Below, one piece after another: positions 1 through 7,310 of a stretch of DNA of 39,245 nucleotides (position 1 is its first letter; the number at the start of each line of letters is the position of its first letter). The position numbers and the translations under genes are program-made. The notes under the pieces were generated by a model. That model saw only the letters and a list, made by a program, of their open reading frames with translations, was not told the DNA's origin and ran no database searches. The stretch is from Thermaceae bacterium (GTDB lineage Bacteria; Deinococcota; Deinococci; Deinococcales; Marinithermaceae): the NCBI GenBank assembly GCA_026987375.1, contig JALSMT010000072.1, positions 1 to 39,245 of the forward strand, given 5' to 3'.

Positions 1-19
1 TGGGGGAGGTGTTATCGTA

Positions 20-763
20 ATGTTTGTGAACGCCGTAATCCTCGCGGGCGGCTCGCCCGCCGAACCGTTAGCCGCCGCAGCCGGGGTGGCCAGCAAGACC
101 TTGGTTCCGATAAATGGGCGGCCAATGGTCGATTTCACCTTGCAAGCCCTGCGAGACAGTGGCGGGATTGAGCGCTTGATCTACGTTGGCCCCGCCGCCG
201 AGCTGCAACCCCAGCCGGACGTCATGTTAAAAGACCAGGGGTCATTGCTGGGCAACCTAGAAGCCGGGATGAACGCCGCCGGCAGCGGCCGCATTCTGGT
301 AGCCAGCGGCGATAACCCATTTATCACCAGCGAAGCCGTGGTCTGGCTGTTGCAAAACGCGCCCGACGCCGCTCTGGTTTACCCGATCGTTCCCAAAGAG
401 GCCGTCGAAGCGCGCTGGCCCGGAATGAGGCGTACCTACGCGCGGCTGCGCGACGGTACGTTCACCGGTGGCAACCTAATAATCATCGATAGAGATTTGT
501 TCGCGCGCGCCCTACCCATGGCGCGCAAGATCATCGATCTGCGTAAGAAGCCTCTGGCTCTAGCGCGTCTCATTGGCGTTGGGGTTCTGATAAAACTGCT
601 GCTGGGACGTCTTACCATCGCGGAGATGGAAAAGCGCGCCGAACGCCTATTTGGCGTACCGATGCGGGCGCTTATTACGCCCTATCCAGAGGTAGGCGTA
701 GATGTCGATAGCGAAGAAGACTTTGCCTGGCTGGAGGTAAAAAACGATGCGCACGGTACGTGA
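20..763 (+). CDS. MobA-like nucleotidyltransferase family protein
   Basis: A 247-aa protein of the NTP-transferase (MobA/GlmU-N-like) fold. The N-terminus has the family pattern LAGG (residues 8-11) followed by SKTLVPINGRPMVDF at about 25-39, where the lysine would contact the nucleotide phosphate. SGDNPF near 95-100 resembles the metal-binding aspartate loop. The usual Arg/Met in the glycine-rich loop is missing, so the nucleotide and acceptor cannot be named. The C-terminal basic/hydrophobic stretch (LARLIGVGVLIKLLLGRL) is typical of the Thermus/Chloroflexi-type family members. The ATG at 20 has GGGGGAGGT at 2-10 as ribosome-binding site. The last 17 bases overlap the next gene, so the two are translationally coupled. 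Fold assignment is firm; function is not. Confidence 0.75.
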   Translation: MFVNAVILAGGSPAEPLAAAAGVASKTLVPINGRPMVDFTLQALRDSGGIERLIYVGPAAELQPQPDVMLKDQGSLLGNLEAGMNAAGSGRILVASGDNPFITSEAVVWLLQNAPDAALVYPIVPKEAVEARWPGMRRTYARLRDGTFTGGNLIIIDRDLFARALPMARKIIDLRKKPLALARLIGVGVLIKLLLGRLTIAEMEKRAERLFGVPMRALITPYPEVGVDVDSEEDFAWLEVKNDAHGT

Positions 764-1298
764 GCTGCGTTGGGCGGGGGCCATAGCCTATCTGGCGGCG
801 CTGGTGGCCGGGGTCGCGGTATCGGGCGTACTGCACCTGCTGTTCAAGGGGCAGGGCCGTTTGGGGTGGGAAGACTTTAACCCCCTGGGCCTGTTGGAAG
901 GCGTTGCTTTCATCTTTACTTTTACGCTCAGCTTGTGGGCGGCCAAAAGAGCGGTGCGGGTACCTTGCACTACGCTGCTGACCGCAGGCATAGCGGCGCC
1001 GCCTTCCGCCGGTCGCGCCGCCCGGGAGCTGCCCGTTATCGACAAAGTCGAGTCTTTTGAAGGGCGCGTGGCGGTACTGGTCGAGGACGGTCAGCCGCGG
1101 GGCGTCTTGGGGATATCAGACCACATCATCCCCTGGGAAAAAGCGCCGGTGGTAGATGCTGCGGTGGCGGTCAGCGAGCTTTCTGCGCTTTTCTGGAGAA
1201 ATCCGCTGGTTATAGTCACAGACGGCGAAAATGTTTTGGGGGCCATCACCCGCGAGCGCTTTTTTCAGATCATGGGTTTTGGGCGCGTCGCGATATAG
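747..1298 (+). CDS. Small membrane protein with C-terminal CBS-like domain
   Basis: A 183-aa protein with two predicted membrane helices near the N-terminus (about residues 10-32 and 48-66). The soluble C-terminal part, about 95-183, reads like one and a half CBS motifs: 'RVAVLVEDGQPRGVLGISD' followed by 'NPLVIVTDGENVLGAITRERF'. CBS pairs usually bind adenine nucleotides or other small ligands and control an attached domain. Start ATG at 747 lies inside the 3' end of the nucleotidyltransferase gene (17-bp overlap), implying coupling and possibly a shared role at the membrane. I do not recognise a named family. The CBS-like reading rests on the VVxDGxxxGxIT-type pattern only. Confidence 0.6.
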   Translation: MRTVRELRWAGAIAYLAALVAGVAVSGVLHLLFKGQGRLGWEDFNPLGLLEGVAFIFTFTLSLWAAKRAVRVPCTTLLTAGIAAPPSAGRAARELPVIDKVESFEGRVAVLVEDGQPRGVLGISDHIIPWEKAPVVDAAVAVSELSALFWRNPLVIVTDGENVLGAITRERFFQIMGFGRVAI

Positions 1299-1327
1299 GA
1301 CAAAACTTCCCTGTTTTTGTTTACAAT
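1297..1327 (+). promoter_or_regulatory. Putative ferredoxin promoter
   Basis: TACAAT at 1322-1327 is a good -10 box. AGGACA at 1297-1302 keeps the GACA half of a -35 box with a 19-nt spacer. It lies in the gap between the membrane-protein stop and the ferredoxin start, so the ferredoxin probably has its own transcript. Confidence 0.45.
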
Positions 1328-1371
1328 AGGCCTAGGCAGGCCCTCAAAAGGCCGCCAGAAGGAGGTGCGGT

Positions 1372-1620
1372 ATGGCCCATATAATTTGTGAACCATGCGT
1401 AGGCGTCAAGGACAAGGCTTGTGTAGACGTGTGCCCTGTCGAGTGCATATACGAAGCGCCCGAAGAATACGACATGCTCTACATTCACCCCGAGGAGTGC
1501 ATTGACTGCGGCGCGTGCGTGCCCGCTTGCCCGGTGTCGGCGATCTTCCCGGAGGAGGACGTTCCCGAGCAGTGGAAGAGCTTCATTGACCTCAACTACA
1601 AGCTCGCCGGGCTCAAGTAG
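1372..1620 (+). CDS. Seven-iron ferredoxin (3Fe-4S + 4Fe-4S)
   Basis: An 82-aa soluble electron carrier closely resembling Thermus thermophilus seven-iron ferredoxin. Cysteines 9, 17 and 53 are placed for the [3Fe-4S] cluster and 21, 43, 46 and 49 (IDCGACVPACP block) for the [4Fe-4S] cluster. Cys6 and Cys25 are additional. The C-terminal EEDVPEQWKSFIDLN segment is the usual tail of this type. Length matches the family. Start ATG at 1372 follows GGAGGT at 1361-1366 with 5 nt spacing. It is monocistronic, with its own promoter and a strong terminator at 1629-1669. It probably serves 2-oxoacid:ferredoxin oxidoreductases or other redox enzymes encoded elsewhere. Confidence 0.95.
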   Translation: MAHIICEPCVGVKDKACVDVCPVECIYEAPEEYDMLYIHPEECIDCGACVPACPVSAIFPEEDVPEQWKSFIDLNYKLAGLK

Positions 1621-1628
1621 GCCTTTAT

Positions 1629-1669
1629 GCTAGTAAAAAGCGCGCCAAATCGGCGCGCTTTTTACTAGC
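1629..1669. terminator. Bidirectional intrinsic terminator
   Basis: A perfect inverted repeat: 18-bp arms 1629-1646 and 1652-1669 around the 5-nt loop AAATC. The A-run in the left arm and T-run in the right arm make it usable in both directions. It ends the ferredoxin transcript (+) and would also stop anything reading leftward from the Lpt operon and DUF1501 remnant. Confidence 0.9.
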
Positions 1670-1677
1670 AGCTACTT

Positions 1678-1944
1678 TTAGACGACGCCCAAGGGGGTAA
1701 ATCCGGGCCCGACCAGCTCGGCGGCGTTGGCGCCAATGAAGGCCGCCGCGTCACTGTAGACTCTACGGAAATCGATGTCGTCGGCTAGGTCCCCTTCGAC
1801 CAGCTGGTCCTCGGCAAGCCTTGGCTCGCTGCCGTATACCCCGCCGTTAACGGAACCGCCGGCCACGAAAAGAACGCCGCCCTTACCGTGGTCGGTCCCC
1901 TTCGAGGAGTTCGGCTTATCGCGGCGAATGAACTTGCCAAAATA
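1678..1944 (-). pseudogene. DUF1501 gene remnant (C-terminal fragment only)
   Basis: The minus-strand frame ends at the stop at 1678. From about 1944 leftward it encodes roughly 88 residues that read as the C-terminus of a DUF1501 protein: an FGKFIRR entry (family EFGR), then the GTDHG motif, FVAGGSVNGGVYG, GDLADDIDFR and a VGPGFTPLGVV tail. DUF1501 proteins are normally around 400 aa with a Tat signal peptide. The N-terminal three quarters are absent, because upstream lies the 3' end of the VanZ-like gene at 1985. No start or ribosome-binding site suits the fragment; the open frame merely runs back to 2007 inside vanZ. I interpret it as a decayed relic of a deletion or rearrangement. Confidence 0.7.
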
Positions 1945-1984
1945 TACTGCGCGGTGTAGCTTCTTATGCACTAAGCTAATTGCG

Positions 1985-2302
1985 CTATATTTTTGACTTA
2001 AAGACACAGCCCGCCAAGGCTCCCAGTGCGTCGGCCAGCCAGTCGGCGGCGCAGGGCGTGCGACCCGGTATGAAGCTCTGATGAAACTCGTCGCTGACGC
2101 CGTAGGCGGCCGCCAAGAACCAGGCCCAGCTAGCCGGAGCTCCAGCGGAGCGCAACGAGAAAGCCAGTACCGCGTAAGCGCCGAAGTGCGCTAGCTTGTC
2201 CCAGGGCGAGGCGACCGCCACGCTGCCTCCCGGCAGCGATGAGGCGATAAATATCAGCAAGGCCCAGGCAATGGAAAGGGCCAGGAAAAACTTTTCGTTC
2301 AC
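1985..2302 (-). CDS. VanZ-like membrane protein
   Basis: A 105-aa protein with about four hydrophobic segments. It has the VanZ-family pattern: the SSLPGGS stretch after helix 1, WDKLAHFGAYAVLA in helix 2, and SDEFHQSFIPGRTPCAADWLAD before the last helix. VanZ relatives are small integral membrane proteins. The founding member lowers teicoplanin susceptibility, but most have no known role. It is the last gene of the Lpt-type operon and its start overlaps the end of the epimerase gene by 4 nt (ATGA). Presence in a cell-envelope operon is suggestive only. Confidence 0.85.
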   Translation of the reverse strand: MNEKFFLALSIAWALLIFIASSLPGGSVAVASPWDKLAHFGAYAVLAFSLRSAGAPASWAWFLAAAYGVSDEFHQSFIPGRTPCAADWLADALGALAGCVFKSKI

Positions 2303-2691
2303 GGTTCTTGCACCAGCTCCACCAGCACTCCGCCGAACCAGCGCGGGTGTACGAAGGCTACCAGGTGCCCGCCAAAGCCCCTCCTTGGCTCCTGATCTAT
2401 CAGCGGGGCTCCCAGGTCGTGCAGCCTTGCCAGCTCGCCGTAAATATCGCTGGTGGCGTAAGCGAGGTGGTGCAGCCCGGGACCGCGCTTCTCTAGGAAG
2501 CGGCCCACCGGCGTGTCTGCCGTGAGGGGCTCGAGCAGCTCGATCCTGCCGCCCTCTCCCGACATCATCAGCGCGGTCGTCCCCTGTTCGGCGATGACCT
2601 GTCGCGCCTCTTCTTCGTACCCCAGCAGCCGGTAACGCCGCCGCGCGTCATCCAGATCGGTACATGCTATGGCGATATGATGCAGCCTCAT
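2299..2691 (-). CDS. mce: Methylmalonyl-CoA epimerase (VOC family)
   Basis: A 130-aa vicinal-oxygen-chelate protein whose sequence fits methylmalonyl-CoA epimerase, which interconverts (R)- and (S)-methylmalonyl-CoA in propionate metabolism. Likely metal and base residues are His5 (RLHHIAIA), Glu51 (GRIELLEPL), His75 (GPGLHHLAY) and Glu125 (GVLVELVQ). The IELLEPL...SPIGRFLEKRGPGLHH-type core is typical of this enzyme rather than glyoxalase I. It begins 4 nt after the lipoprotein gene and overlaps the VanZ gene by 4 nt, so it is cotranscribed with envelope genes although its chemistry is unrelated. Mutase subunits are not in the window. A different VOC isomerase cannot be excluded. Confidence 0.85.
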   Translation of the reverse strand: MRLHHIAIACTDLDDARRRYRLLGYEEEARQVIAEQGTTALMMSGEGGRIELLEPLTADTPVGRFLEKRGPGLHHLAYATSDIYGELARLHDLGAPLIDQEPRRGFGGHLVAFVHPRWFGGVLVELVQEP

Positions 2692-2695
2692 GGCC

Positions 2696-3673
2696 TCATT
2701 CTCCCACGGGCAGGTAGACGAGCGCCCGCGGGCTAAGCGTCAGCGTACGACTGTGCTCTTGCAACTGGGGGTCTAGCAGGTCCAGAACGGTCAGTTTCGC
2801 ATCGGCGGCCAGGTAGGCGTACTCGTCGGGAGTAACGGTCGCCAGGGCGACGGGGGTATTCCTCAACAAATCGCTCTTGTGCTGGCGACGCAAGGCGTAA
2901 CCGGAATCAGAACCCAGCAGCCAACCCTCGGCGGCGCCGCCAAGGTAACCTATCCACCGCAAGCCGTGGAGCGCCAGCGGCCCGCCCAAGGGCTTGGGGT
3001 CTTCGCCGCCGCCGGCGTCCCAGGTGTAGAGGTAGCTTTGACTGCCGTCGTCCATGGCTACGGCCAGTACGTTTTGGCGCCAGGCGGCCACCAGGTTCTC
3101 GGCGTTGCTGACGCTGCTTATCTCGAAGGTTTGCAGACCGTCGCCGCCCGGAAACTGCAGCCTGAACCCGCTCAGGGTAGGCGTCAAACGCGCCACCTGA
3201 TCGTCGGGGCCGGGCAGGTAGAGGGTGCCTGGGTCGTCACCCGAAGTATCCAGCGCTTGCAACAGGGGTGCGTCGTAAGGAACGGTCCATACGCCCGTTT
3301 GGCCGCAGCTGACCAGTAAGGCGTTCTCCCCCGGGCGCAAACGGCCGCTCGCGCAGTCGCCGTTGAGGTCCAAACTCAGCTGCGGCGCCTGCAAGACGGG
3401 TGCGTGCGCTAGGTCGCCGCCGCTTATGGGGTAGGCCCTTAGTTGCTGGGGCGTCAGCACCCAGAGCAGCGAAGAGCCGGCCGGCCGGGCCAGGTCCACT
3501 ACGTCCGCGCCGATCTCCCAGTCGCCAACGCTGGCCGCGTCAGCCTTTCCGGGTGGATAAAAGACTATCTGATGACCAGAAGCAAAGGCTAACAGCAGAT
3601 CGAGCGGCGGCTCAGAGGTGCCGCTGCAGGCGCTGAGAACCAGTAGTAGCAACAATGCGATCCTTTTCACCAT
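2696..3673 (-). CDS. Predicted lipoprotein of unknown function
   Basis: A 325-aa protein with a lipoprotein signal: basic N-terminus, poly-Leu core, lipobox LSAC with Cys16 as lipidation site. The rest is rich in short repeats such as 'LLWVLTPQQLRAYPISGG' and 'GVWTVPYDAPLLQALDTSG', suggesting beta-propeller-like blades; no family is recognised. I chose ATG at 3673 because AAGGAG sits a few bases upstream and the start forms a TGATG junction with the LptD stop; an in-frame GTG at 3676 is too close to that site. Position between lptD and mce in one overlapped operon points to an envelope role. In E. coli the LptD partner is the lipoprotein LptE; equivalence here is speculation. Confidence 0.75.
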   Translation of the reverse strand: MVKRIALLLLLVLSACSGTSEPPLDLLLAFASGHQIVFYPPGKADAASVGDWEIGADVVDLARPAGSSLLWVLTPQQLRAYPISGGDLAHAPVLQAPQLSLDLNGDCASGRLRPGENALLVSCGQTGVWTVPYDAPLLQALDTSGDDPGTLYLPGPDDQVARLTPTLSGFRLQFPGGDGLQTFEISSVSNAENLVAAWRQNVLAVAMDDGSQSYLYTWDAGGGEDPKPLGGPLALHGLRWIGYLGGAAEGWLLGSDSGYALRRQHKSDLLRNTPVALATVTPDEYAYLAADAKLTVLDLLDPQLQEHSRTLTLSPRALVYLPVGE

Positions 3674-6273
3674 CACTCCTTCCAGGGCAGGCGGATACCG
3701 CTATCGTCGAAGAGGAAGCGGCTGCTCTTGCCGCCGTAAATAAAGCTCAATTTTGCCGCGGGTGCGGCGGCGTCCAGGGAAAACTGCATGGCCCAGCAGC
3801 AGCGGTCGAGGGTGACTACGAAGCGGGGCTTGATCTCATGCCAACCGTCGTCGTCGATCAGTGTTTGGCTTGCCAGCACGCTCAGGAACAGCTTGGTGTG
3901 CGGAGATTCGTACCAGGCGGCGGTCAGGCCGAAGTTTTTCAGGACTAGAGATTTGCGGTTGGCGTCGAGGCGTTTGTACTCGAGCCCTCCCTGCATGCTC
4001 AACCCGGGCCAGTCGTTTTGCGGCCTCCACAAGTCCACCCCTCCGCTGACGGCGGCGCGCTGCAGGTAGGTTTCTTCGTCGCCGTCTTCGGGTAGGTGCC
4101 AGCGCGCGCTGAGCAGCCAGCTGCCGCGCAGGTCGCTAAGGCGCGAGCTGACCTGTAAGTAGCCGGGACCGAAACGGCCCAACCGTCCGTTCCAGTTCTC
4201 TATCAGGGTCAGCTTGTGCTGACGCCAGGCGGCGGCGAAGCTGAGACTGCTCTTACGAAAATTGCTGCTGCCGCTATCTCCCGTCAGGAAAGTAGCGTGA
4301 CTGAAACTGAGAGAAAACGGCCCCCAGCCGGCGGAAAGCCTTCCGTCCAAACGCTCTTGCTGGTAGTTGTAGCTTTCGGAGAAGAGATAGCTGGACGTCC
4401 CCGGCCGCAGCCCCAGCGAAAAGCTGGTTGTGCGGGCCCTGCCCTCGTTGAGGTCGTGGCTGTGCTTTAGAGAAACGTTGCCGCCGCTGAGGGCATAGCT
4501 AAGCCGGATGTCGAGGGGGGAATACTTGCCGCGCTGGTAATCGTAGCCGCTGCTGGCGCTGGCGGAGAGGTCGCCCAGGCGCAGCCCCAAGCGGCCGTTG
4601 GTTAGCTTGTGCAAGCCGCTCTGCGGGTCGTAGACGTGACTGGCGGAGAGCGAAAAAGGCGCCAAGGTCCAGTTGAGGGAGGAACGCAGCTCTTTGTATT
4701 CGCCATTTTGGATGTCCCAGCCGCCGCTGCTTTTCAGGCTCAAGCCATTGAAAACCATCCAGCTCAGCGAGGCGTCGGCGTCAAAGCTGTGCACCGGCCT
4801 GAGAAAGTCGCGGGCGAAAAAGGCTTCCCCCTCCGTCACGTTGCGCTTCAGGCCGGCTTGCAGGTGGAAACCGGCCCACTTCTGCCCCAGGCGCAGGGTA
4901 TCCAGCCAGCGTATCTGTCTCTCGCCGCTGTCGTAGAGGTAGCCGCGATAACGGTTCTCAAAATAGGCGCTAAAACCGGGCCAGTATGCTCTGGGCTTAT
5001 AGGTGTCTACGTGCTCTATTATCATTCTGCCCGCTTTGGCCCAGCTGCCCAGAGCGCGGGCGGAGCGGTTGAGTTCGTTGGTGCGGTCGTAATAACCACC
5101 CAGGCTGACGCTGCCCTTTACGCTCCAACCGGCGTAGCTGAGGCCCCTCAACCACTTCAGCCCGAACTCGGGTATAACCCTCGCCGCGGCTGGGCCCTCT
5201 TCGCCCAGGTCGAGGTAGTTGCGTACGCTTAGCCAGGCGTGCGGGTCGGGGCCCTTTTCTTGGGCGCTGCGAAGCGAAAAGGTAAGCCGGTTGAGGCCGC
5301 CGAGGTCGCGACGTTCGAGCCTGACGTCGTGGCGCCAGCCGTCTTCCTTGAGGCGGTACTCCGCCAGCAGGCCCCAGTGCGGCTTCTCTTCTGGGGGGAA
5401 CAAGTCCTTGTAGGTAAACTTGATGCTCTGAAAGTAGTTGAGGTCTCGCAACTTGGAATCGCCCAGCCGGTAGTCCCCTAAAAGCTCGAGGCTGCCCTTC
5501 TCGGCGCCGGCGAGAGGCGGCAGGTAGAGGGCGCGGTAGTGCTCGTAGGCCGCGCCCACCCCCCAGTGATCAAAGCCAAAACCCCAGCCTCGCTTTTGAA
5601 AGTAGCGGATAAGAGTAAACCCCAGCCCGCCTTGGGTTACGTACGGCAGGTCGGCGGAGAAGAACCAGCCGTCGCTCTCGTTGTTGCCTACCTGCAGGCG
5701 CGGGCGCCGCTTTGAAAAGTGCAGCATCAATAGCGGCAAGTGAAAGGCGTCTTTACCGCTGATGTGTACGGTAACGCCGTAGGCTATGAGGCGGTCGCCC
5801 GGGTAGAGCACCACCTTGTCGGCGTCAAAGCAGTAGTCGTAGGGGTCTTGCCCGCAACGCGCGCAAGGGGTGAAGCGGCCGTTACGCAGCATAATCTGCC
5901 CCAATACCCGCGTTGCCTCGGGGCCCCACAAATCAACCCTGCCGCTTTGCATGTGCACCGTCAGGGCGTCCATGCTCTCGTCCTGCAGATAGAGCTCTAT
6001 CTGCTCGCTTTCTATAACGCGCCCTTCAGGGTCGAGATAATGAACGTCGCCCAGGAGCAGGAGCCTTTTCTCTTTGCGGTCGTACTCCACGCGGTCGGCC
6101 TGCAGCTCGCGGCCGTCGGCGAGGCGCATTTTCACCGGTTTACCCACCAGCACCACCAGCTCGTGGTCTCCCACTTTGTGCAGCTCCAGCCTGTCGGCCT
6201 GCAGCACCTGGATTCTGCCCGCCCACGCCAGCTGTAGCAATATCGCCAGCAGCGCCAGCCAGCGCCGCCTCAC
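3673..6273 (-). CDS. lptD: LptD/OstA-family outer membrane assembly protein
   Basis: An 866-aa protein with a signal peptide (cleavage after AWA, about residue 18), an OstA/LptA-like beta-jellyroll domain (about 20-115), a linker with the LptD hallmark GRFTPC, and a long Ser/Leu/Gly-rich C-terminal region patterned like a beta-barrel. In proteobacteria LptD inserts lipopolysaccharide in the outer leaflet. Two cysteine features stand out: a CxxCx6-7C group at about 137-148 and the adjacent CysCys near the C-terminus (LDRCCWAM), comparable to the CysCys of E. coli LptD. Start is GTG at 6273, overlapping the upstream permease stop (GTGA), with GGGAGGT 6 nt upstream. The cargo in a phylum that lacks classical LPS is unknown. 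Confidence 0.88.
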   Translation of the reverse strand: MRRRWLALLAILLQLAWAGRIQVLQADRLELHKVGDHELVVLVGKPVKMRLADGRELQADRVEYDRKEKRLLLLGDVHYLDPEGRVIESEQIELYLQDESMDALTVHMQSGRVDLWGPEATRVLGQIMLRNGRFTPCARCGQDPYDYCFDADKVVLYPGDRLIAYGVTVHISGKDAFHLPLLMLHFSKRRPRLQVGNNESDGWFFSADLPYVTQGGLGFTLIRYFQKRGWGFGFDHWGVGAAYEHYRALYLPPLAGAEKGSLELLGDYRLGDSKLRDLNYFQSIKFTYKDLFPPEEKPHWGLLAEYRLKEDGWRHDVRLERRDLGGLNRLTFSLRSAQEKGPDPHAWLSVRNYLDLGEEGPAAARVIPEFGLKWLRGLSYAGWSVKGSVSLGGYYDRTNELNRSARALGSWAKAGRMIIEHVDTYKPRAYWPGFSAYFENRYRGYLYDSGERQIRWLDTLRLGQKWAGFHLQAGLKRNVTEGEAFFARDFLRPVHSFDADASLSWMVFNGLSLKSSGGWDIQNGEYKELRSSLNWTLAPFSLSASHVYDPQSGLHKLTNGRLGLRLGDLSASASSGYDYQRGKYSPLDIRLSYALSGGNVSLKHSHDLNEGRARTTSFSLGLRPGTSSYLFSESYNYQQERLDGRLSAGWGPFSLSFSHATFLTGDSGSSNFRKSSLSFAAAWRQHKLTLIENWNGRLGRFGPGYLQVSSRLSDLRGSWLLSARWHLPEDGDEETYLQRAAVSGGVDLWRPQNDWPGLSMQGGLEYKRLDANRKSLVLKNFGLTAAWYESPHTKLFLSVLASQTLIDDDGWHEIKPRFVVTLDRCCWAMQFSLDAAAPAAKLSFIYGGKSSRFLFDDSGIRLPWKE

Positions 6274-7310
6274 CGCTTACCTCCCAGCAGGAGCAGCAGG
6301 GCTGCGCCCGCGTACAGCAGGTCGGGGCCCCACGCCGCCAGCCAGGGAAGTAAGACCCCCTGTTCGCCCATGATGCGAAAAACGCTCCAGGTGGCGTAGT
6401 AAAAAAACGTCAGTGTCACGACGCCTACCATTCCCAGGCTGCGGCTGCCCCCGAGCATCCAGAAAGCCAGCGCCACCGCGAAGAGCGCAAAAGCGATGCT
6501 GGCGGCGGGCTCGGCCCATTTGCGCCAGTAGGCGGTGGCCTCGGCGTAGTATGGCCGCCCGAACTTGCGGTATTCCTGCATTCGCTTGCGCAGCTGCGCC
6601 AAAGACAGGTCGGACGGCCTGCTGGGGGGGCTTATGGCGAAGTCTTCCAGCGGCAGCGTGCCGCGCTCGAAGGTTATTACCGTGCGCGGCCGCGACTGGT
6701 CGAAGGTAACGCGCAAGCCGCCTTCCAACACCAGCTTCCCCGGCTGGAAGTTGCCGCGTTTTGCTATCAGCACTTCACCTGCGGAGATCACCCGCACCTG
6801 GCTAAAGCCTTTGTCTTTGACGTCGCCAACGTAGATGGTGCGCCCGTAGGTATCGCGGAAGAAGGTGCCGGGCTGCAATAGCGCGCGCGGCTTGGATAGT
6901 ATGGCCTGGCGCAGTACGTTGCGCGATTTTTGCAGCTCGGCGGGAACCCAGCTCTCGCCGGCGACAAAGCCCAGCAGCGCCAAAAAAGCGCCAAAACCCA
7001 CCAGCACCGCGATCACCTTTTCGCGCGGTATTCCCGAAGCCAGCAAAACCTTCAGCTCCGAGTCTTCGGCCATGCGACTGAGCGCCAGCAGCAGGGCGAA
7101 CAGGTAAGCTATGGGCAGCCCCCGCACCAGCGCCTCGGGCACGCGGTGGGCCAGGTACTGCCCCACCGAAAGCGGGTCGGCGCCGCGCGCCAGCAACGGC
7201 GCCATGACCTCGAACAGCACCCCCCCAAGGAGCAGCAAAATCACTACCGCCAACCCGCCCAGGAGGTAGCCGCCCACCTCCCGCAGCAGGTAGCGCGAGA
7301 GGGTGTTCAC
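6270..7310 (-). CDS. LptF/LptG-type permease (YjgP/YjgQ family), second copy
   Basis: A 346-aa inner membrane protein of the YjgP/YjgQ family. It has three N-terminal helices ending with SRMAEDSELKVLLASGI, the conserved DSEL(K)xLxASG coupling loop that contacts the LptB ATPase. A periplasmic beta-jellyroll domain (about 130-230) and three C-terminal helices follow. In the Lpt machine LptF and LptG form the transmembrane pair that extracts lipid from the inner membrane. Start GTG at 7310 overlaps the stop of the upstream paralogue by 4 nt and has GGAGG 6 nt upstream. I cannot tell F from G by eye. Confidence 0.88.
   Translation of the reverse strand: MNTLSRYLLREVGGYLLGGLAVVILLLLGGVLFEVMAPLLARGADPLSVGQYLAHRVPEALVRGLPIAYLFALLLALSRMAEDSELKVLLASGIPREKVIAVLVGFGAFLALLGFVAGESWVPAELQKSRNVLRQAILSKPRALLQPGTFFRDTYGRTIYVGDVKDKGFSQVRVISAGEVLIAKRGNFQPGKLVLEGGLRVTFDQSRPRTVITFERGTLPLEDFAISPPSRPSDLSLAQLRKRMQEYRKFGRPYYAEATAYWRKWAEPAASIAFALFAVALAFWMLGGSRSLGMVGVVTLTFFYYATWSVFRIMGEQGVLLPWLAAWGPDLLYAGAALLLLLGGKR

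Noticed and set aside
2299-2691. Glyoxalase I
   Set aside because: The IELLEPL...GPGLHHLAY core and 130-aa length fit methylmalonyl-CoA epimerase better.
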